This document shows positions 1 to 13,968 of a DNA stretch of 64,000 nucleotides, piece after piece. Positions within the stretch are counted from its first letter, which is position 1, and each line of letters begins with the position of its first letter. Source of the DNA: Diplocarpon mali (Eukaryota > Ascomycota > Leotiomycetes > Helotiales > Drepanopezizaceae); NCBI GenBank assembly GCA_024741835.1, contig JAENRP010000052.1:62001-126000 (forward strand), in the 5' to 3' direction. The translations under genes were made by a program, and so were the position numbers. The notes under the pieces were generated by a model, which saw only the letters and a program-made list of their open reading frames with translations, had not been told where the DNA came from and ran no database searches.

Positions 1-2968
1 TTCCTAGCTCCCCCCTAGCATGCTCTAACCACTGCGCAGGCACGAAGTCCAGGGCGTCACCTGACGAGTTTCCTCTGAGTCCTTTTCTGCTTTTTGTTCT
101 TATATCATGGATGGAAATTTCTCTTTTGATAAAGACAAGAATCAGATCACGGAACTTATCAACGGCAGCTCAAGAGGCGAGCGAGAGAATAGTGCAAATG
201 CAGCCGGTATGAGCGCTTCGCGATGAAAAATCTCAAAAGTGGCAACTCTTTTTTCTATCTATGGAGCGGGGGTGGAATAAAAAAATAACAGAAAGAGAAG
301 CGGAACGGGAACACCCCTCAGTAAGTCGCAGCTGAGAGTACAGCAAGGCCTTGGAATTGTGTCACTGTCCAGAAGTCGGGACATCTTTTGCGCCCAGAGT
401 CCTGTATGCCATTGTGGTCTTCCGTAGACTGGCACGCAGAGTCTGGCTCAGAGGAGGTCAGTATGTTCCATGATTCCACAAAATACGTCAGACCACCGCG
501 TGTAAACAAACCCGGTGTTGCATCTCGCTTAAAGACCTTGGCGGATTACTGCGCGCGAGTGCGGAATATCTTCCCCCTCAAATAGCAAAGCACCGCGACT
601 TCGAATGTGTTTCCGAACCCCCCGACGTGGCTGCGGAGCAGATATATGGCCTGGATGATAGACTGGTGGATCGCCAAGATGACGTTCGATGTTTCCAGAG
701 GCGTCACAATTAGTGCAAACAATTCTGCCCTGCTGCCGAGAGTATCTCCACGACTAATCGCCAAACACTTCACCAAACACTTCACCAACCTCAGACTCCA
801 GCAGGACCTCATTCCGGGCCTGCAATGTTGTAATTATCTGCATTCCTATAGCCACGGTATCTGAGCTCATCCACCGCCCTCCTACTCTACGGCCGGAAGT
901 ATCATTCCCAGGTTTGCTGCCGGCTCAAGACATCAACAAAGCCCAGCATCTCCTCCATAGCACCATACCCCCTCTCCCAGAGACAAAATCAAGCGAAATA
1001 CACAGAAGCCTGACCTCTGGGCCGCTTGTCCAGCCAATCCTCTTCTCGGAGCGCGGCGACCTGGGCGAGAAGTGCTCGCCGCCCGCGGGTCTGGTCCCTG
1101 CCCGAGCGGGAGGCTGGGGTGTAGGTAGCTCGGGCAGCGCACGAGGGATGTGGTGCTATCGGATTAAACTGTAGCTGCTGCCTACGTCTAGGAAGAAACC
1201 CGGCTGAAGCGTCCTGGATCTTCTTTCTCAGGTCAGGGTCGACCAAAATCGTTGATGTACGCAGCAAAGTTTGCTCGGTGAGGAAATGACTCGGATTTGA
1301 TGGGAACAGCTCCGGTGAGGTCTAGTGAGGGTCTTTTTTCTAGTCTGCTTCTGCCAAAATCTTGCAGCTCACAATGTCGCGGTATCTGAGTCTGGAGTTA
1401 CAATTTCACGATCCTCTAGCTCAAAACTAAGCGCAGTACCTAGTGCATCGCGGTAGCTCATCTGCGGCCGGGATATCGTTAGCCCCCTTACCTAGCTGAG
1501 GCTGAGAATATATGGATGCGGATGGCATAGCAGGGTAGATTTTCGTTTCTCATTTAAGTCTTCGCGACTAGATGTTGTGTCCTGGTTTTCCCACAAATGG
1601 TTTCTTCTTTAGTAAGGTGTCTACTTGGCCAGATAAAATGGTGACTCCAGTTTTCTTTTTGAAACAGGAAATACGTTAGTGATCACTCGTGCGTTTCTAT
1701 ATGCTATAATGGTGTCTACAAGTAGTAATTTGATCTACAATGTAAGAGAGCGTATTTCACCTGATGAAAATGAGCTTTTGATGCCAAATGATTACGCTTT
1801 TCTGATCTCGAAACCTAGAGTCAACATAATGGCGCGGACACGTAAAGTGAGAGTTATTCGCATCTTGCTGTAAATAGATCGTGAAACCAAAATAATAACT
1901 TCTGAGATACATAGTCGCTTTTTATACCCAGTTTAATAGACACGAGCTTCCAAGTTCGTAACGGGATGAAGGAATCAAGGGTACTTCGAAGAGACAACTT
2001 ACAAGTTACCCATCTCTTCGTTTCTCGGTCACGTGGTAATACTGATGCTACCTTCTTACCTAGGTATTCAAGGTGAACAAACAATAGCATGGGGTGCCAG
2101 CAGGCGGATGACAACCTTCGTATGTCTCGCGGTCCCGAGGTACTTCCCTCATGTCGAGAAGATCGTCTTTGACTGGTGGGTATCGTTAGAGAATTAAAGG
2201 GAGAAAGGGCCATTAGCCACAAGTCCAGACAAGGCAATCGATATGCTTTTTGATCTGAAGTAGCTCACGTAGATCGTGCTTCTGGATGAGGATTTTGATG
2301 GTGTAGAGTTCCAGGAGCTCGTAGGTCTGATACTGGAGGCCAGGAATGGTGTCAAAACTAGGGATGATATGGGAGGGGAGCAGTCGAAGGACAGAAAGAG
2401 AGCTGAGGAGAGCATGGGGAATTCTGTGCTCAGATTTATCGACCAGAGGATCTTGCCGAGTGAAGTATATCGTGTCGTAATTCGCAGTGGAAGCTGTGCG
2501 CTAAGAGCTCTCGTGACGGCTTATTTTGGATTCTCTTAAAATTCTCCACGCAATGGATGTTTACGAAACCCTGTTTCTCGCTTTGAAGATTTGGAGATGA
2601 GTATTGCGTGGAAGAAAGTATTTCTGGTATTCGTTTGTTTTATTGCTTTGAAAGAAGCGAGGCTTAGCCTTTTCGCTTCGGTGCCAAGATGATCGAAGTG
2701 TGGGGAAGCTCTGACTTGCTTGGGAAACAAACAATCCAGCAACTCGTACCAGCAACACCCGCCTTGCTGGCAAACATCCCTGATGCAGACCAGCTGGTAT
2801 GTGGGTATAGCATCATAAAGATGTCACTTTGACACGTGGAGCGTCTGCTTTTCAACATGTCTCTCGTCCCATTCAACCCTCGCGACAGCCGCGAGATTGT
2901 CCTGTGAGTATATGATGCGAAGCACAACCCTCCATAGCCAACTCCCCAGAGGCCTGATACATAGATAG
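1..2968. other. No supported gene; upstream region of the kinase gene
   Basis: I read both strands and found only short open frames without domain signatures, plausible splice pairs or a coding-like composition. The part from about 1.5 to 2.6 kb is visibly more AT-rich than the flanks. The last few hundred bases are the presumed promoter and 5' UTR of the kinase gene. Confidence 0.6.
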
Positions 2969-5092
2969 ATGGATGGCAATACTGACCGTGAACCCAGCCG
3001 CCATAACGATGCCATCGTTATCCGCGATCCCCAAACGCAACAGCTCATCCTGCGCGGCGCAACTTCTCCCCCTTCTTTCTCCGACTGCCCAACATGCCAC
3101 CGACCCTTCCGCTCCGCATCCCCAGAGAGGAGCGTATCCCCGCATCGAGCTTCTCCTTTCATCAGTCCCGAATACTTTCGCATGCTGCAGGCTGCGCACG
3201 GCAGCGTGGAGGAACACAATCCGCCGTCGAGCCCGACTCGCAGACTGGTCCAGCCAGCATTTCCGTCGGCGGCGAGTAGCACGGGTGGATCCGTGTCAGA
3301 CGCCGAGTTTGTGACGAGTATACCGGCGCTGCAGACTGGTCATAGTATCAAGAAGGAGGCGTTCAGTCCGAATTACTTTGAGAGGTTCTTTATTGAAGAG
3401 AAGGAGCTCGGAAGGGGTGGGAAGGGCGTGGTGCTGCTGGTCCGTCACGAGCTGGATTGTGTATCTTTGGGTATGCACACGAGGGGGCTCTGGTTCAGAA
3501 ATACTGACTAGATCAGGTCAATTCGCATGCAAGAGAGTGCCTGTTGGGGATGACCATGCCTGGCTTGAGAAAGGTACACATCTATGGAAGAGCTGCCTCG
3601 ATGTAGCTAACAGGACACAGTTCTCATAGAAGTCCAACTCCTGCAAGGACTATCCCACCCAAACCTCGTATCCTACCGTCATGTTTGGCTGGAAGATGTC
3701 AAGCTCAACCGCTTCAGCCCTTCGGTGCCCTGCGCATTCATCTTGCAACAGTACTGCAACTCGGGGGATCTGCTGCATTACATCATAGGCCCTTCCCCGG
3801 CAACGAAGAGCACGAAGGAACAGCTGAAAGAACAAATGCGAAGACGATCCCGGGGACAGTCGGACCGACCAGATCTTAATTCTCAGCGGAAGCTGTCTTT
3901 TGAAGAAATATACTCATTTTTCAAGGACATCACGTCAGGACTGGCTCATCTACACGCATCGAACTACATCCATCGAGATCTGAAGCCCAGCAATTGTCTA
4001 CTCCACAAGGATGGAAACGAATTTCGGTGTCTCATCAGCGACTTTGGAGAAGTACAAGCTGAGAACGTTGTGCGAAAGTCCACCGGCTCAACGGGCACAA
4101 TCTCATACTGTGCCCCGGAAGTCCTGAAGCAAGATAAATTTGGGCGTTTCGGGAACTTCACTACCAAATCAGACATTTTCAGTCTTGGCATGATTCTCTA
4201 TTTCATGTGCTTCGGGAGACTCCCGTACAAAAGCGCAGATAGCATCCAAGAAGAGTTTGAGGACATCGATATGCTGCGGGCGGAAATCAGCAGCTGGTCC
4301 GGCTTCAGCGAAGAACGACGCGAGAGACCCGAGCTACCCAACCAGCTCTACGATTTCTTGAAGCGACTACTCGCCCTCGACCCGGGCGAGAGACCCAACG
4401 CCAGCGACATCTTGACCGCCATTCGCACCGAAAAGGGCCTTGAGACACCCTCAAGAGCCGCGGGGCTTAGTGGCCGGATATTCCAGTCATTTGACTCGCC
4501 GATGCCCCCGGGCACGCCAGTCAACGGTATGTTCCTCCCACTCGAATTTCAGTATCCTTTCTCACGGCAAACAGAACCCAGCAAACGAGTCCGCTCCGGT
4601 GCATACACTGAGGACGCCGCCGAGCCTAGGTCACCGACGCCGACACCTGGCTCGCAATTAGTTCTCGAGTCTAAATCCCATTCGCGCCCTCCCAGCGCGC
4701 ATCGCAGCGAGTCGGCCTCGCCAAATCCGAGACCGCTGTTGATGCCACCCCCTTCGACGCCGATTTCGAGGTTCAGGCATCAGCTGTCCATACAGAGACA
4801 TTACGCCGTGGCGTGGGCATGCAGGAATGAACAGTTTCTGCAAATGATGCTCCGGCTGGGTATTTTCCTCGCCAAATTGTACAGCATCACGAAATTCTGC
4901 GCCCCCCTTGGTGCGAGAGAGGTGGTCATGTGGCCCCTCATGTTCGTCGCGGGCTTGGAGTTGGCGAAGGGCTCTAGCGTTGGCGGGGTGACTGCAGGGC
5001 TCTTGTTTGCTCACTTCTTCGTCTTGGGGATCTGGATCAAACTTGGAGGGGGCTTTTGTGCCCGGGGTCAAAGTTGGGGATGGGCTGAATAG
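2969..5092 (+). CDS. IKS1: IKS1-like serine/threonine protein kinase with C-terminal hydrophobic segments
   Basis: Three exons: 2969-3470, 3517-3573 and 3621-5092 (introns of 46 and 47 bp, phase 1, with GT...AG ends and a CTGAC-like branch in the first). Predicted protein is 676 aa. Visible kinase landmarks are the glycine loop GRGGKGVV (about 148-155), the lysine of FACK (173), HRDLKPSN (304 onwards), DFG (327-329) and APE (351-353). The N-terminus is Ser/Pro-rich and has a CPTC pair near residue 40. After the kinase domain comes a Ser/Pro-rich linker, then a tail of about 80 residues with two or three hydrophobic stretches, suggesting membrane attachment. The arrangement matches the fungal IKS kinases, whose targets are poorly known. 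The start is the first ATG in the exon (MDGNTDRE). Assignment to IKS rests on family resemblance from memory; the kinase call itself is secure. Confidence 0.9.
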
Positions 5093-8000
5093 GTTCACCA
5101 GACGACCTGTTTCCTTGCTAATGTTTCCCCATTACATCAGCATTGCAGGGTCTATTGCATCTCCGTCGCATCTCCGCTCTTGGCATGGGGGAGCCTTAGC
5201 ATCTGCCGTAGGGACACCTTCATGTTGTAAATACCCAGGGAACGGCGTTCTAAAACTGCACTCCCGGGCCGGGTAAACTCGTCTCGATTTCAGTTTTCAA
5301 ACAAGCTGCTCTGCCTCGCAAGTATTCTTGCGCTCAATGAATCATTCTTCAGTCCGACTGTCAGCGTCAACATATCCCAGGAGAGTAAGTAGCCCCAGTC
5401 CATGGACCCAGCTAGAACAAGGAACAACACCCTGTGAATCCGCGTCCAGATCTGAGATTCGACAGGACGTACGATGTTCCAACCCGACACCAAGACGGGT
5501 ACCCCTGACCCTGAACAACGCAACCTCTGGATTGGCACACAGCGCTAGTTTGGGGCTTGAGGATCTCTCGGCGCGCTGTGCTGTGCTGTGCTGTGCGGCG
5601 TGACAGTGACGGTGCTGTGTACGGAGGGAGGGGGCCTGCATCAACCGCCGATAGTGCTCCCGGGTCGATACAGTCCTCGCGTCGTACGGGATCTGGGCCC
5701 GGGAAAGAGAGGGCCCTGCATGATATCTCTGTGCGCGTTCGCGAGACGGTGGGCGGTGCATTGCGTTGCACGGCAGGGTTGCTTTGCATGCTGTGTCTCT
5801 ATCGGCGGGCGAGGATCTCAGAGGCAGAAGGAGAAGTGGAGGGACGAGGGTACTGGGGACTGGTGATTGGGGACCGGATACTGGGGACTGCGCATGCGTT
5901 TGACCTGTGGGATGCCGAAGCCCAAGCCGAAGCCGGGGAATCGACGGGTACATGCCGCGCTGGGAGAAGACTGGATGACGGGAAGGAGGGGAGATGACGA
6001 TGAAGATGGCGCAGAGTAGATAGAGATGGATATCCTGTCCAGAATCCCGAGGTGCTCTGGAGATCAAGTGCGAGTGATGGATGGGTGCTAGGAGGGTATA
6101 GGATACACCGGGTCGGGATCCTGTGGCGATAGACGCGACACGAGGCGTGACTATTGCAGCACGGATGTCAAGTCGCTGGGCCAGCTTTGCCTCTGCTTTG
6201 CTGCTGGGATCTTTTCTTGGTACTGAGCCTGAGACTGGTACCGGTATCGCTATTACTGAAGTCCCACAAACCCGACCTAGGCAACGTCACGCCCGGCAGT
6301 CTCTAGGACGGCGAGCTGTGCTCGTGCTGCAGCCGACTCGAGAATCTAGACTTCAGACTCCAGATTCCAAATAGGCGAATAGCCGAATAGAAATCGAGAT
6401 CCCGAACCCAGCTGGCCCCATGTCTCGTCCATCTAAGCTGGAAGTGGGTTGGTGGCGGGATTGGTAGCAGGTGCCAGGCTATGGGTGGTGATGTGTTTGT
6501 TTTCTGTGAATCGAGTCTCGCTTATTTCTCTGGGACGTAGGGACGGGCGTGGGCGTGGTGTTTTCTCTGCTCGCTTCAAGGTGATGATATGGAGAGTCGC
6601 CATGGCGCCGAGTCGAGAAGAAATGGAAGCTCGGTACTTGAATTGACTAGGCGGCTAGTGTCGAGTGTTGGGTGTGGAGCTGAGATACCGCTGGCTCGTT
6701 CTTGGGCTTCAAGCTTAGCTGGCGTTGTCTGGTCAGAACTTAGCCGAGGGACTGGACTCTGGGTGTGGTTTTGGTGCGTGAGAGTTGTGAGAACGAGGGA
6801 GGGGAGATGAGCAGTAAGCTACGGTGAGCACGCCGCGCTCTTGATTGATTTCGGAGCTTTGACGAGGGGATTGATGGAGCTGGGGCTGCCTTGGAACTGT
6901 ATAGGTGCGTTCGGCTCGATGTTTACCTGATTCTCGCTTCAGTCTGATGGTTGTGTTTGGGGTACGACGTTTGGATTTGCAGCTTATATGTGCTTTTATT
7001 GATATGTGCATGACGGTACATGATTTATGTGTACATATTTACATCCAAGTATCCGTATGCGTCTAATTCTCGGTTCAGATATCCTGCCGCTTCGGTATAA
7101 ATCCCCTGCCCTTGTGGAGTCCTGTCCAGTCAGCAGCAGCCCCAACTTCGCTCTCCGACCCGAGCCAGAAGAAGTGCATTTCAACGGCAAGTGTTATCTT
7201 CGACGATGATACGACGTCGGGCCTCGCCGTACCGAGGCGTCGACAGGAAAACATGCATGCGAAGATATTGATGCAATAGCCTCTTTCTCAAGCTTCGGCT
7301 GCGTCGAATTCGGCTTCTTCCCCGGCGTCCTCGTGATGTTTTGCTGGTGGCACTCGTGGCACGAGAATACCGAGGCTGGTTAGCGCTTCGCCATGTAATA
7401 CCGCGTTAAAGATATACAATACATGGTTAATTGAATAATAGCAGAGGTGTTCCGTCGGACGAGCTCAGCAAGCTCAAGCCGAGGTTCGGGCACATGTACA
7501 GTCGGCCCGCTGATAACGGTGTTATCTCGGTCGGCCCGCTGATAACGCTGATAACGCTGCAACAGAGATATCGGACGGAGAGTAGCCAGAAGCAGCCTAG
7601 CGTCGAGCTAGTGAGCGCCACCTCGATGTCGACAACTTCTCTTCAGTATCGTCACTCCGGATCTCCCATCCAGCATTCCAATTTTTCATCACCACCGCAG
7701 TCCATCGCACATCCCCTGCGAGCTGCAGGCTTGCGACCAGGTACGAGGTACTGTATCTCGTCGTACCGCCGTTGCGTCCAGCTCAGTTCAGTCGAGTCCA
7801 TTCGTCCCGGCAATACTCGAGTGAATGCCGTTAAACCCCCCAGCAGCTACGACTTGCTGTACGATACTCGCTCTCCACCGGGTCGAGCCCCTTGCAGTGC
7901 GACTCCGATGGCCCAGCCGTGCAGAATCTCAGATGGCGCACGAGCAGGGCAGGATACCCTGGCCCTGGTCCTGGTCCTGGCCCAGCAGGGCGGATCCGGG

Positions 8001-8659
8001 AATACTCTCGTCCACCCTGCAGTGTACGGTACTGTGTGTACAGATCATGCGCAGTACGGAGAACTCTTCTTCGTCATCTGGGACACTCTCGGACGTGTTC
8101 CTGACTATACAAACGGGCACTTATCTGCATAAAGTACATCTCGAGTCAACAAGAGCTGCGGCTGTGGAGAAGTCAGTGCGAGTGAGCGTCGCCGACCACC
8201 GCTCGCCCCTGCTTTCGGAGACCGGGAGACTGAGAGCGAGGAGGAGAAGCGAAGACAGGACAGTACAGGAGGGGGAGCTGCTGGTACGAGGGTGCCTGCC
8301 GATGCCCAAGCGGGTGAATCCCAGCCCAGGCAAGTCAATCACTGCCTCTTCCGAGCTCTCTTCTGCGCATGCAACAGCTACAGTACCGTCTTAGCATTCC
8401 ACTGCAGAGGTATCTCCGAAGATGACTGGATGGGGCTCTACAAAGGTCGGTTTTTCCTTTTCTTCTGTTGGGATTGACTCCAGCTAGCCCTGTCAATTTC
8501 TTCTACTCCACACTCGTTCCGAGAAGCTTATCTAGAGCTTCGACTGCTTGACCGTTTCTTCTTCTTCCCTTCTGTCACCATTTGAACAGCGGTCCGCCGT
8601 TTCACACGCAACGACGTGCTTTTCTCGGCCATTTCGTGCTCCCTGCCAGGCTCCTAAGA
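5093..8659. other. No supported gene between kinase and permease genes
   Basis: A 3.5 kb GC-moderate stretch. Long open frames occur (for example 5342-6067 on the minus strand and 7431-8132 on the plus strand), but they lack recognisable domains, begin with non-ATG codons or low-complexity sequence, and have competing open frames on the other strand. A small run of tgctg units lies near 5576-5598. The last few hundred bases are CT-rich, as is common in fungal 5' UTRs. Confidence 0.5.
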
Positions 8660-10025
8660 ATGATTCCCAATATTCTGGCCAGTTTGCTCGCTGCAAGTGC
8701 TTCTTTGGCTACATCTTTAGAAAGGAGGGTGGAAGTCGGCTCGAGAGATGTCAGAGTGATTTACAAGGACTGCGATGTGATTACCCCGAAAGTGGTTATT
8801 ATATCCATGGTACGTTTGCAAACGTCCAAGCAAAAAGCGTCTCTGACGAGCGCAGTTCTCTCCCGAGGCGGATATCTGGTACTCGAATGCCGACACCCCT
8901 GGCTCTATTGGTAACCTCCTCGCGAAGAATATCACCATTCCTGGCCTCTCTCCTCTCTTCCCAGCCGTACATTGCTTGGCAGATGGCTCGGTCTGCCAAG
9001 TGACAACCGGGGAGGCCGAGATCAATGCTGCAGCCACCATCACGGCTCTCATGCTCACGCCTCTTTTCAACTTGAAGGAAGCGTACTTTCTGATCGGTGG
9101 CATCGCCGGCGTAAACCCCAAACACGGTACCATCTGCGACGTAGCATTTTCGAAGTACGCCGTGCAAGTCGCCCTGCAATACGAGTTTGACACCCGCGAG
9201 ATCCCCTCCAACTACAGCACCGGCTACATCCCTCAGGGCTCAGACTCTCCGGACGAGTACCCGCAAAGCATCTACGGCACCGAGGTCTTCGAAGTCAACG
9301 AAGCCCTGCGCGACATCGCCGCCGAGTTCGCCCGCACAGCCACGCTCAACGATAGCAGCGAGGCCGTCGCGTACCGTGCCAACTACGCCCCCGCGGACAA
9401 CGCCTCCGCGATCTACGCAGCGGCCACTAAGAAGCCTGGCATCATCAAATGCGACACGGCGACGTCAGACGTCTACTACAGCGGTGCGCTGCTCGGTTCG
9501 GCCTTCGAGAACACCACGGCGCTGCTGACCAACGGCTCGGGCGTGTACTGCATGACTGCCCAGGAGGACAACGCCACGCTCGAAGTTCTGTTGCGCGCTG
9601 CCCTGCACAAATTGGTCGACTTCTCGCGCATCATCCTCATGCGCACCGCCTCGGACTTTGACCGCCCTTACCCCGGCCAGAGTGCGGCGGAAAATCTTTT
9701 CTACTCTTCGCAGGGCGCCTTCGACCCCGCGGTGCGGAATATCTACCTCGCCGGTACCCCAGTGATCAAGGGTATCTTGGGCGCCTGGGAAAAGACGTTT
9801 CAGAAGGGCGTTCGGCCGGGGAATTATATCGGCGATATCTACGGGACGCTGGGCGGGGTTCCGGATTTCGGTCCGGGCTCAGAGTTTGATCCCGAGATTG
9901 GACAGCCGGAGAGGAGGGAGGAGCCGGTTAGGGATCGCAGGAGTATGTATGGGAAGCGGAAGCGCGCTTCGATGAAGGGTCTGCTGGGTGCTGACGCGGC
10001 AAGGAGAGCGAATGTTGCGTTGTAG
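8660..10025 (+). CDS. Purine nucleoside permease family protein (NUP)
   Basis: Two exons, 8660-8809 and 8856-10025, separated by a 46 bp phase-0 intron (GTACGT...CGCAG). Predicted 439 aa. The junction gives KVVIISM followed by FSPEADIWY, the typical start of the NUP family fold (named for Candida nucleoside permease; related to nucleoside phosphorylase-like proteins). Later family landmarks include TTGEAEINAAATI, YFLIGGIAGVNP, CDTATSDVYYSG and ILMRTASDFDRPYPGQ. The first ~20 residues (IPNILASLLAASASL) look like a signal peptide, so the protein probably enters the secretory pathway. It lacks the multiple membrane spans of a classical transporter, so the name permease is historical and the biochemical role is unproven. 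The start is the only in-frame ATG that gives the hydrophobic leader. Confidence 0.93.
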
Positions 10026-13000
10026 GTCGACGGTCTGTATCGATCAGTACTTGGAGTTGGGTATCGGGGTGTGGGTGTGGTCTTTGTCGGCTAGAGGGGT
10101 CAGTGCCCATGGTGGTCATTTCTTTCATTTGGGTGCATGTGGCTGTCTCAGCGAAGCTTTCTTCTGTTTTTTATCTCTGCTTTGCGGGCCTGGACTCTTG
10201 GAGTAGAGAGTGAGAGATGAGTGTCTATATGGTGTGGTGCGGTTCGGTTCGGTGCGGTGTGCCTATGGTTGTCATTTACAGGGTTGTAGTTAACTGACGC
10301 ACTTTTGAGAGACGTTACGGGTGGCGGATTCAGATTTTAGGGATTTGGAGCTTGAGAGCGGGCTTTGTGTTTTAGAAGCGGAATTTGAGAAAGGGGAGGT
10401 GGGTGGGATTGAGGGGAGGAGGCACTGGTACCAATGCTCAAAGGTGGGTGGAGGGGTAGAGAAGTAGAGAAATACGTGGGTTCGTTTGTTGGTGGGTAAG
10501 TTGAATCGAGTGGAGTGGGGTGATGGATAGGGCGGGCACTTGACATCTGGGGTTTGTCGTAGATAGATAAATGAGTAGATAGATACATAGATGAATGACG
10601 AATGAGGAATGCTGAATGGTGTATGGCGAACGGCAAACTTCTGTAGGTTCCGTGCCGGTATCGATATTCACGTGAAATAAAGTCGAGTACTTGATCAAAA
10701 ATGCATATATTGTAAAGTCTGTAAAGTGTCTGTCTTCTATACAGGGCCGAGATGGTACCTTTGTACCTCTAAATCANNNNNNNNNNNNNNNNNNNATTCC
10801 TCCCAGCCTAGTACAAACATACCACCGAGGTCCTCGGGCTATACGGCCCTCCGAAGTCTCTCTGAAACCCCTCCGATCGCATATGATATATCACTACAGG
10901 ATGATCCCCGGAATGAGGGGAACGAGCGCATCGACAGGAATCTGCGTAGCAACAACTTCAGATAGTAAACAAGTGGGGAGAAGGCACCCGAATTTCTTCT
11001 TGTAGAATGCGGCATCATTATGTTCATCTCAGGGAGGGTTCATGTATAAACGGATGGTGATTCGTTGGATCTTCTTACAGAAGCAGGTTGCCAACGCTCG
11101 TATAGCAGGTGCTTCGATCGCCTCACCGGCGCGGATCAGCTGGCGCGGCTGCTGTAGGCCCCCAACGGGGCCGTCCGGAGTCTGCTTCCACTGGCCTTGC
11201 TCTCGAGACCAGCTCCCCTCCAAGCCACCAGGTCACGGCCGAAGCGAAGCGATCCGACCGGATACAGAAGTCCACACACGTGTTAAGGTTTTGCCGCAGG
11301 CCAGGTTCGAAAAAAGGAAGAAGAAAGAAGAAAGAAAGACAACAAATATAAGGAAAAGCGTATTCGTTTAGCCTTGGTTATAAATCCCTACGAGATCCAC
11401 GCCCTGCGCACGCGCCAATATGATGTCTTGTTGGCCGGCGGTTAGACGGGCTGGTTTTGAGGCTGGTTCGTGTGGGCGTCTGGGGGGTCAGCTCAGGGAG
11501 GAGAAACGTTTCCTTGGTTGGAGGCTGGATGATGGACGTTGGGCATTGGTAGCTAGTGACGGGTAACTAGTGACTGGTAAGTGGCAAGTGGTTTTGGTGA
11601 GAAGCTGTTCTAGAGTAACGTATTGTCTCTGGAGGATCGTTGTGGAGCATGGCGTTGGGTTGATATTGGGAAGAGGTTTGTCATAGGAAGACTAACGACT
11701 GTTTTGATAGCAGTGAGAGCTAGTCGTATTGTGGCTTTGAGAGGATCTCTGATATTAGGTTATTGAGATATGAATGTAGACGCAAGTGGAGAGGTAGTAG
11801 CCCATAGGATAGTACGCAAGCGGGATGCTAGCAACTATGCATTTCTTCCCTTCTTTCTTTTTCTCCTTTCAGTAGCGGCTTTTGCTGCCGAGAATGAGGG
11901 ACAAGCGGGATCTGTTCAGATTACGAATGCTTGGTTGGGAAGCTTGTTGAGTTGATAATGTGGATATTTATGTTAGTCTATGGGTTCTCTCTTTCTTTCC
12001 TTCCTTCTTTTTTTTGGAGTCGGGCGTGTCTTGCTCGCAAGGCTCGTGGTCTCTGTGTGTTCGCAGGGACGGCACTTCTCTGGACTGAAGAGTCAAGGGT
12101 GCTTGTATATGTTCAGATGTTCGTCGCAGGCGGCTGTCACTTGAGCGGCCTTCTTCGATATGAGATAGGAGTCTGGAAACTACCTAACGCAGTGGTTCTT
12201 TCAGGTGCTGTTCATATTGGGCGACGAAGTTGCTAGGAGTGCTGGCTCTGTCGGGGCAGGTGGTTTCTTGCTAGGCTCTCTTGAGCTTGTCGGGGACTTG
12301 GGGTTTGGTGCTAGGGAAACAGGGGGTTGGGGGCCAGGCGGTTTCAGTGGGAAAGTATCCGTACAGGTGCAAAAGGGGCGACGTGGACGGGTGGGCCTAT
12401 GCTCGCCTGTCAACTGCTTGCTTTTTGTACAAGCAATCGATCGCGCTACGGATTGCCCAGCTAATATTTCTCGAGTTGGGCGATAGGATACTCTCGCCAA
12501 TGTCGGAAGGCCTTGGGACCCCTTTAGTACCTTGCTTGGGCTTCGTCTCTGGTAGATCTAGTTGCTTGTAGCTTCTGCTGTTAAACAACCCACGCCACCC
12601 TCATCGAGAATCTGTGGCAGGAATAGTAGACTTATAAGGATATAACCTGGAGTAAAGCTCAACCGATTTGTAAATATAATGATGTTTCGCCGACTATGTT
12701 AGTTCGTGGCAACTTTCCGCTCATCTTGGTTGTTTTTGACAAGGCGTACTAGTAAAGAAGTCCATAGTATGAAAGTCATGAGAGAAGTCGCAAGGCCAGG
12801 TAAGATTCCAATCTCGCAGAGAACAATAGGAATTGTCACCGCCCTCATCTTCTCTCTGATGTTAAGTATATGCTCAATTCAAGCTCGTTTGCTCATCTTG
12901 CTCATCTTGCTCATGGGAAGTGTGAAAGCTGATCGGCTCTAGCTTCCTAAATGCTTTCTAACGACAGAATCGTCCGCTATAGACGCTTCAGCAAGGAACT

Positions 13001-13968
13001 CCAATCAAGGTTGGCAACGCCACTGGCATGCTACCCAAATCTGCTTTCTAAGATTCGCTGCTCACCGGCATCGACGGTGGTGAACATCTGCTCAGGCCCA
13101 AGAAATGGAATCTCGCAGAAACCAGAATCTTACTCGCAGCTCGCATCGGCGTAGATCTCCATCCAATGCTCTATTGTCTATAGGAGGTAGCAGCAGGAGA
13201 TTGGGCGCAATGCGGATGGGCCGATCAGTGGACGTCTATCAGCACAGGTTCGCCCCTGAGCCGACACGAAATTCCAAGCTATCGTCAGGTGATGAGACAA
13301 GCGAAGCTTTGATCATGTCAAGTATTCGTACAAGTGGTTGCTAGATCCGGCATTCTGGATTATGTATCTGGACTCGTTTCGCCGTACCTTCCTATGTATG
13401 CTCGCGAATGGTTTCTTGTTGATTTAATTAGAGTATATATCTCCAACTCACCTGTTCCAGACGCGATTGCGCTTGGTGGTCGGCCAAGCAGATCATCTTG
13501 CTGTGGTGGCATGTTATGACTGGTATATGGCTCACGTGACCGCTCTCAAGCTTGTCGTGATACTGGGTCAACGAAACCCCCCAGCGCCTCGTCCTCCGAG
13601 AACAGCAAGCTTGGCAGAAGCTACGGAGTCTCAGGGGTTTGGGTCGCTGGCTGCTGCGGAGCTCGGTGCGCAATACTTTTAATCGGCTCTAGGATGTCGG
13701 AAGATCGAGTCAGTAGTTGAAGTGTCGATATGGGGAACCTGAGATCCACCGTCTAACCAGATCCAGGAGAGAAATCGGAACTTGCATGGGGAATAGTATC
13801 CGAGCCGCTCGCGAGAAAGTAGACGCAGCGGCCGAAAAGCTCGAATGACGATGAGCTGCTAGAAGCTGCTCTTCCGACCGCGATTTTATCAGACCCGTTG
13901 GAGCAATTGCTGCGTCGGAGAGCCTCGATAGTCGCCTGAGAACAGGCGTGCTGTCATTCAGCTCGACG
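10026..13968. other. No supported gene; contains an assembly gap
   Basis: No open frame here has a recognisable domain or convincing splice structure. The 10.4-10.7 kb part is low-complexity (short GT/GA and ATAG-rich words). Some 60-100 codon frames occur on both strands, as expected by chance. The run of N at 10777-10795 interrupts the sequence. Confidence 0.5.
10777..10795. other. Assembly gap (19 N)
   Basis: Nineteen consecutive undetermined bases in a gene-free region. The true gap length is unknown. Confidence 0.99.

Noticed and set aside
1..55. tRNA-like A-box (minus strand gcgcagtggttagagc) at the window edge
   Set aside because: The following bases do not form an anticodon arm with a T before the anticodon, and no B-box is available inside the window. 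It could be a tRNA-derived SINE head, but this cannot be shown.
5342..6067. 241-codon minus-strand open frame
   Set aside because: No domain, Arg/Pro/Ser-rich composition typical of GC-rich noise, and overlapping open frames on both strands.
7431..8132. 233-codon plus-strand open frame
   Set aside because: Starts at a non-ATG codon, contains low-complexity (ctggtcctgg) sequence, and overlaps a 189-codon frame of equal quality.
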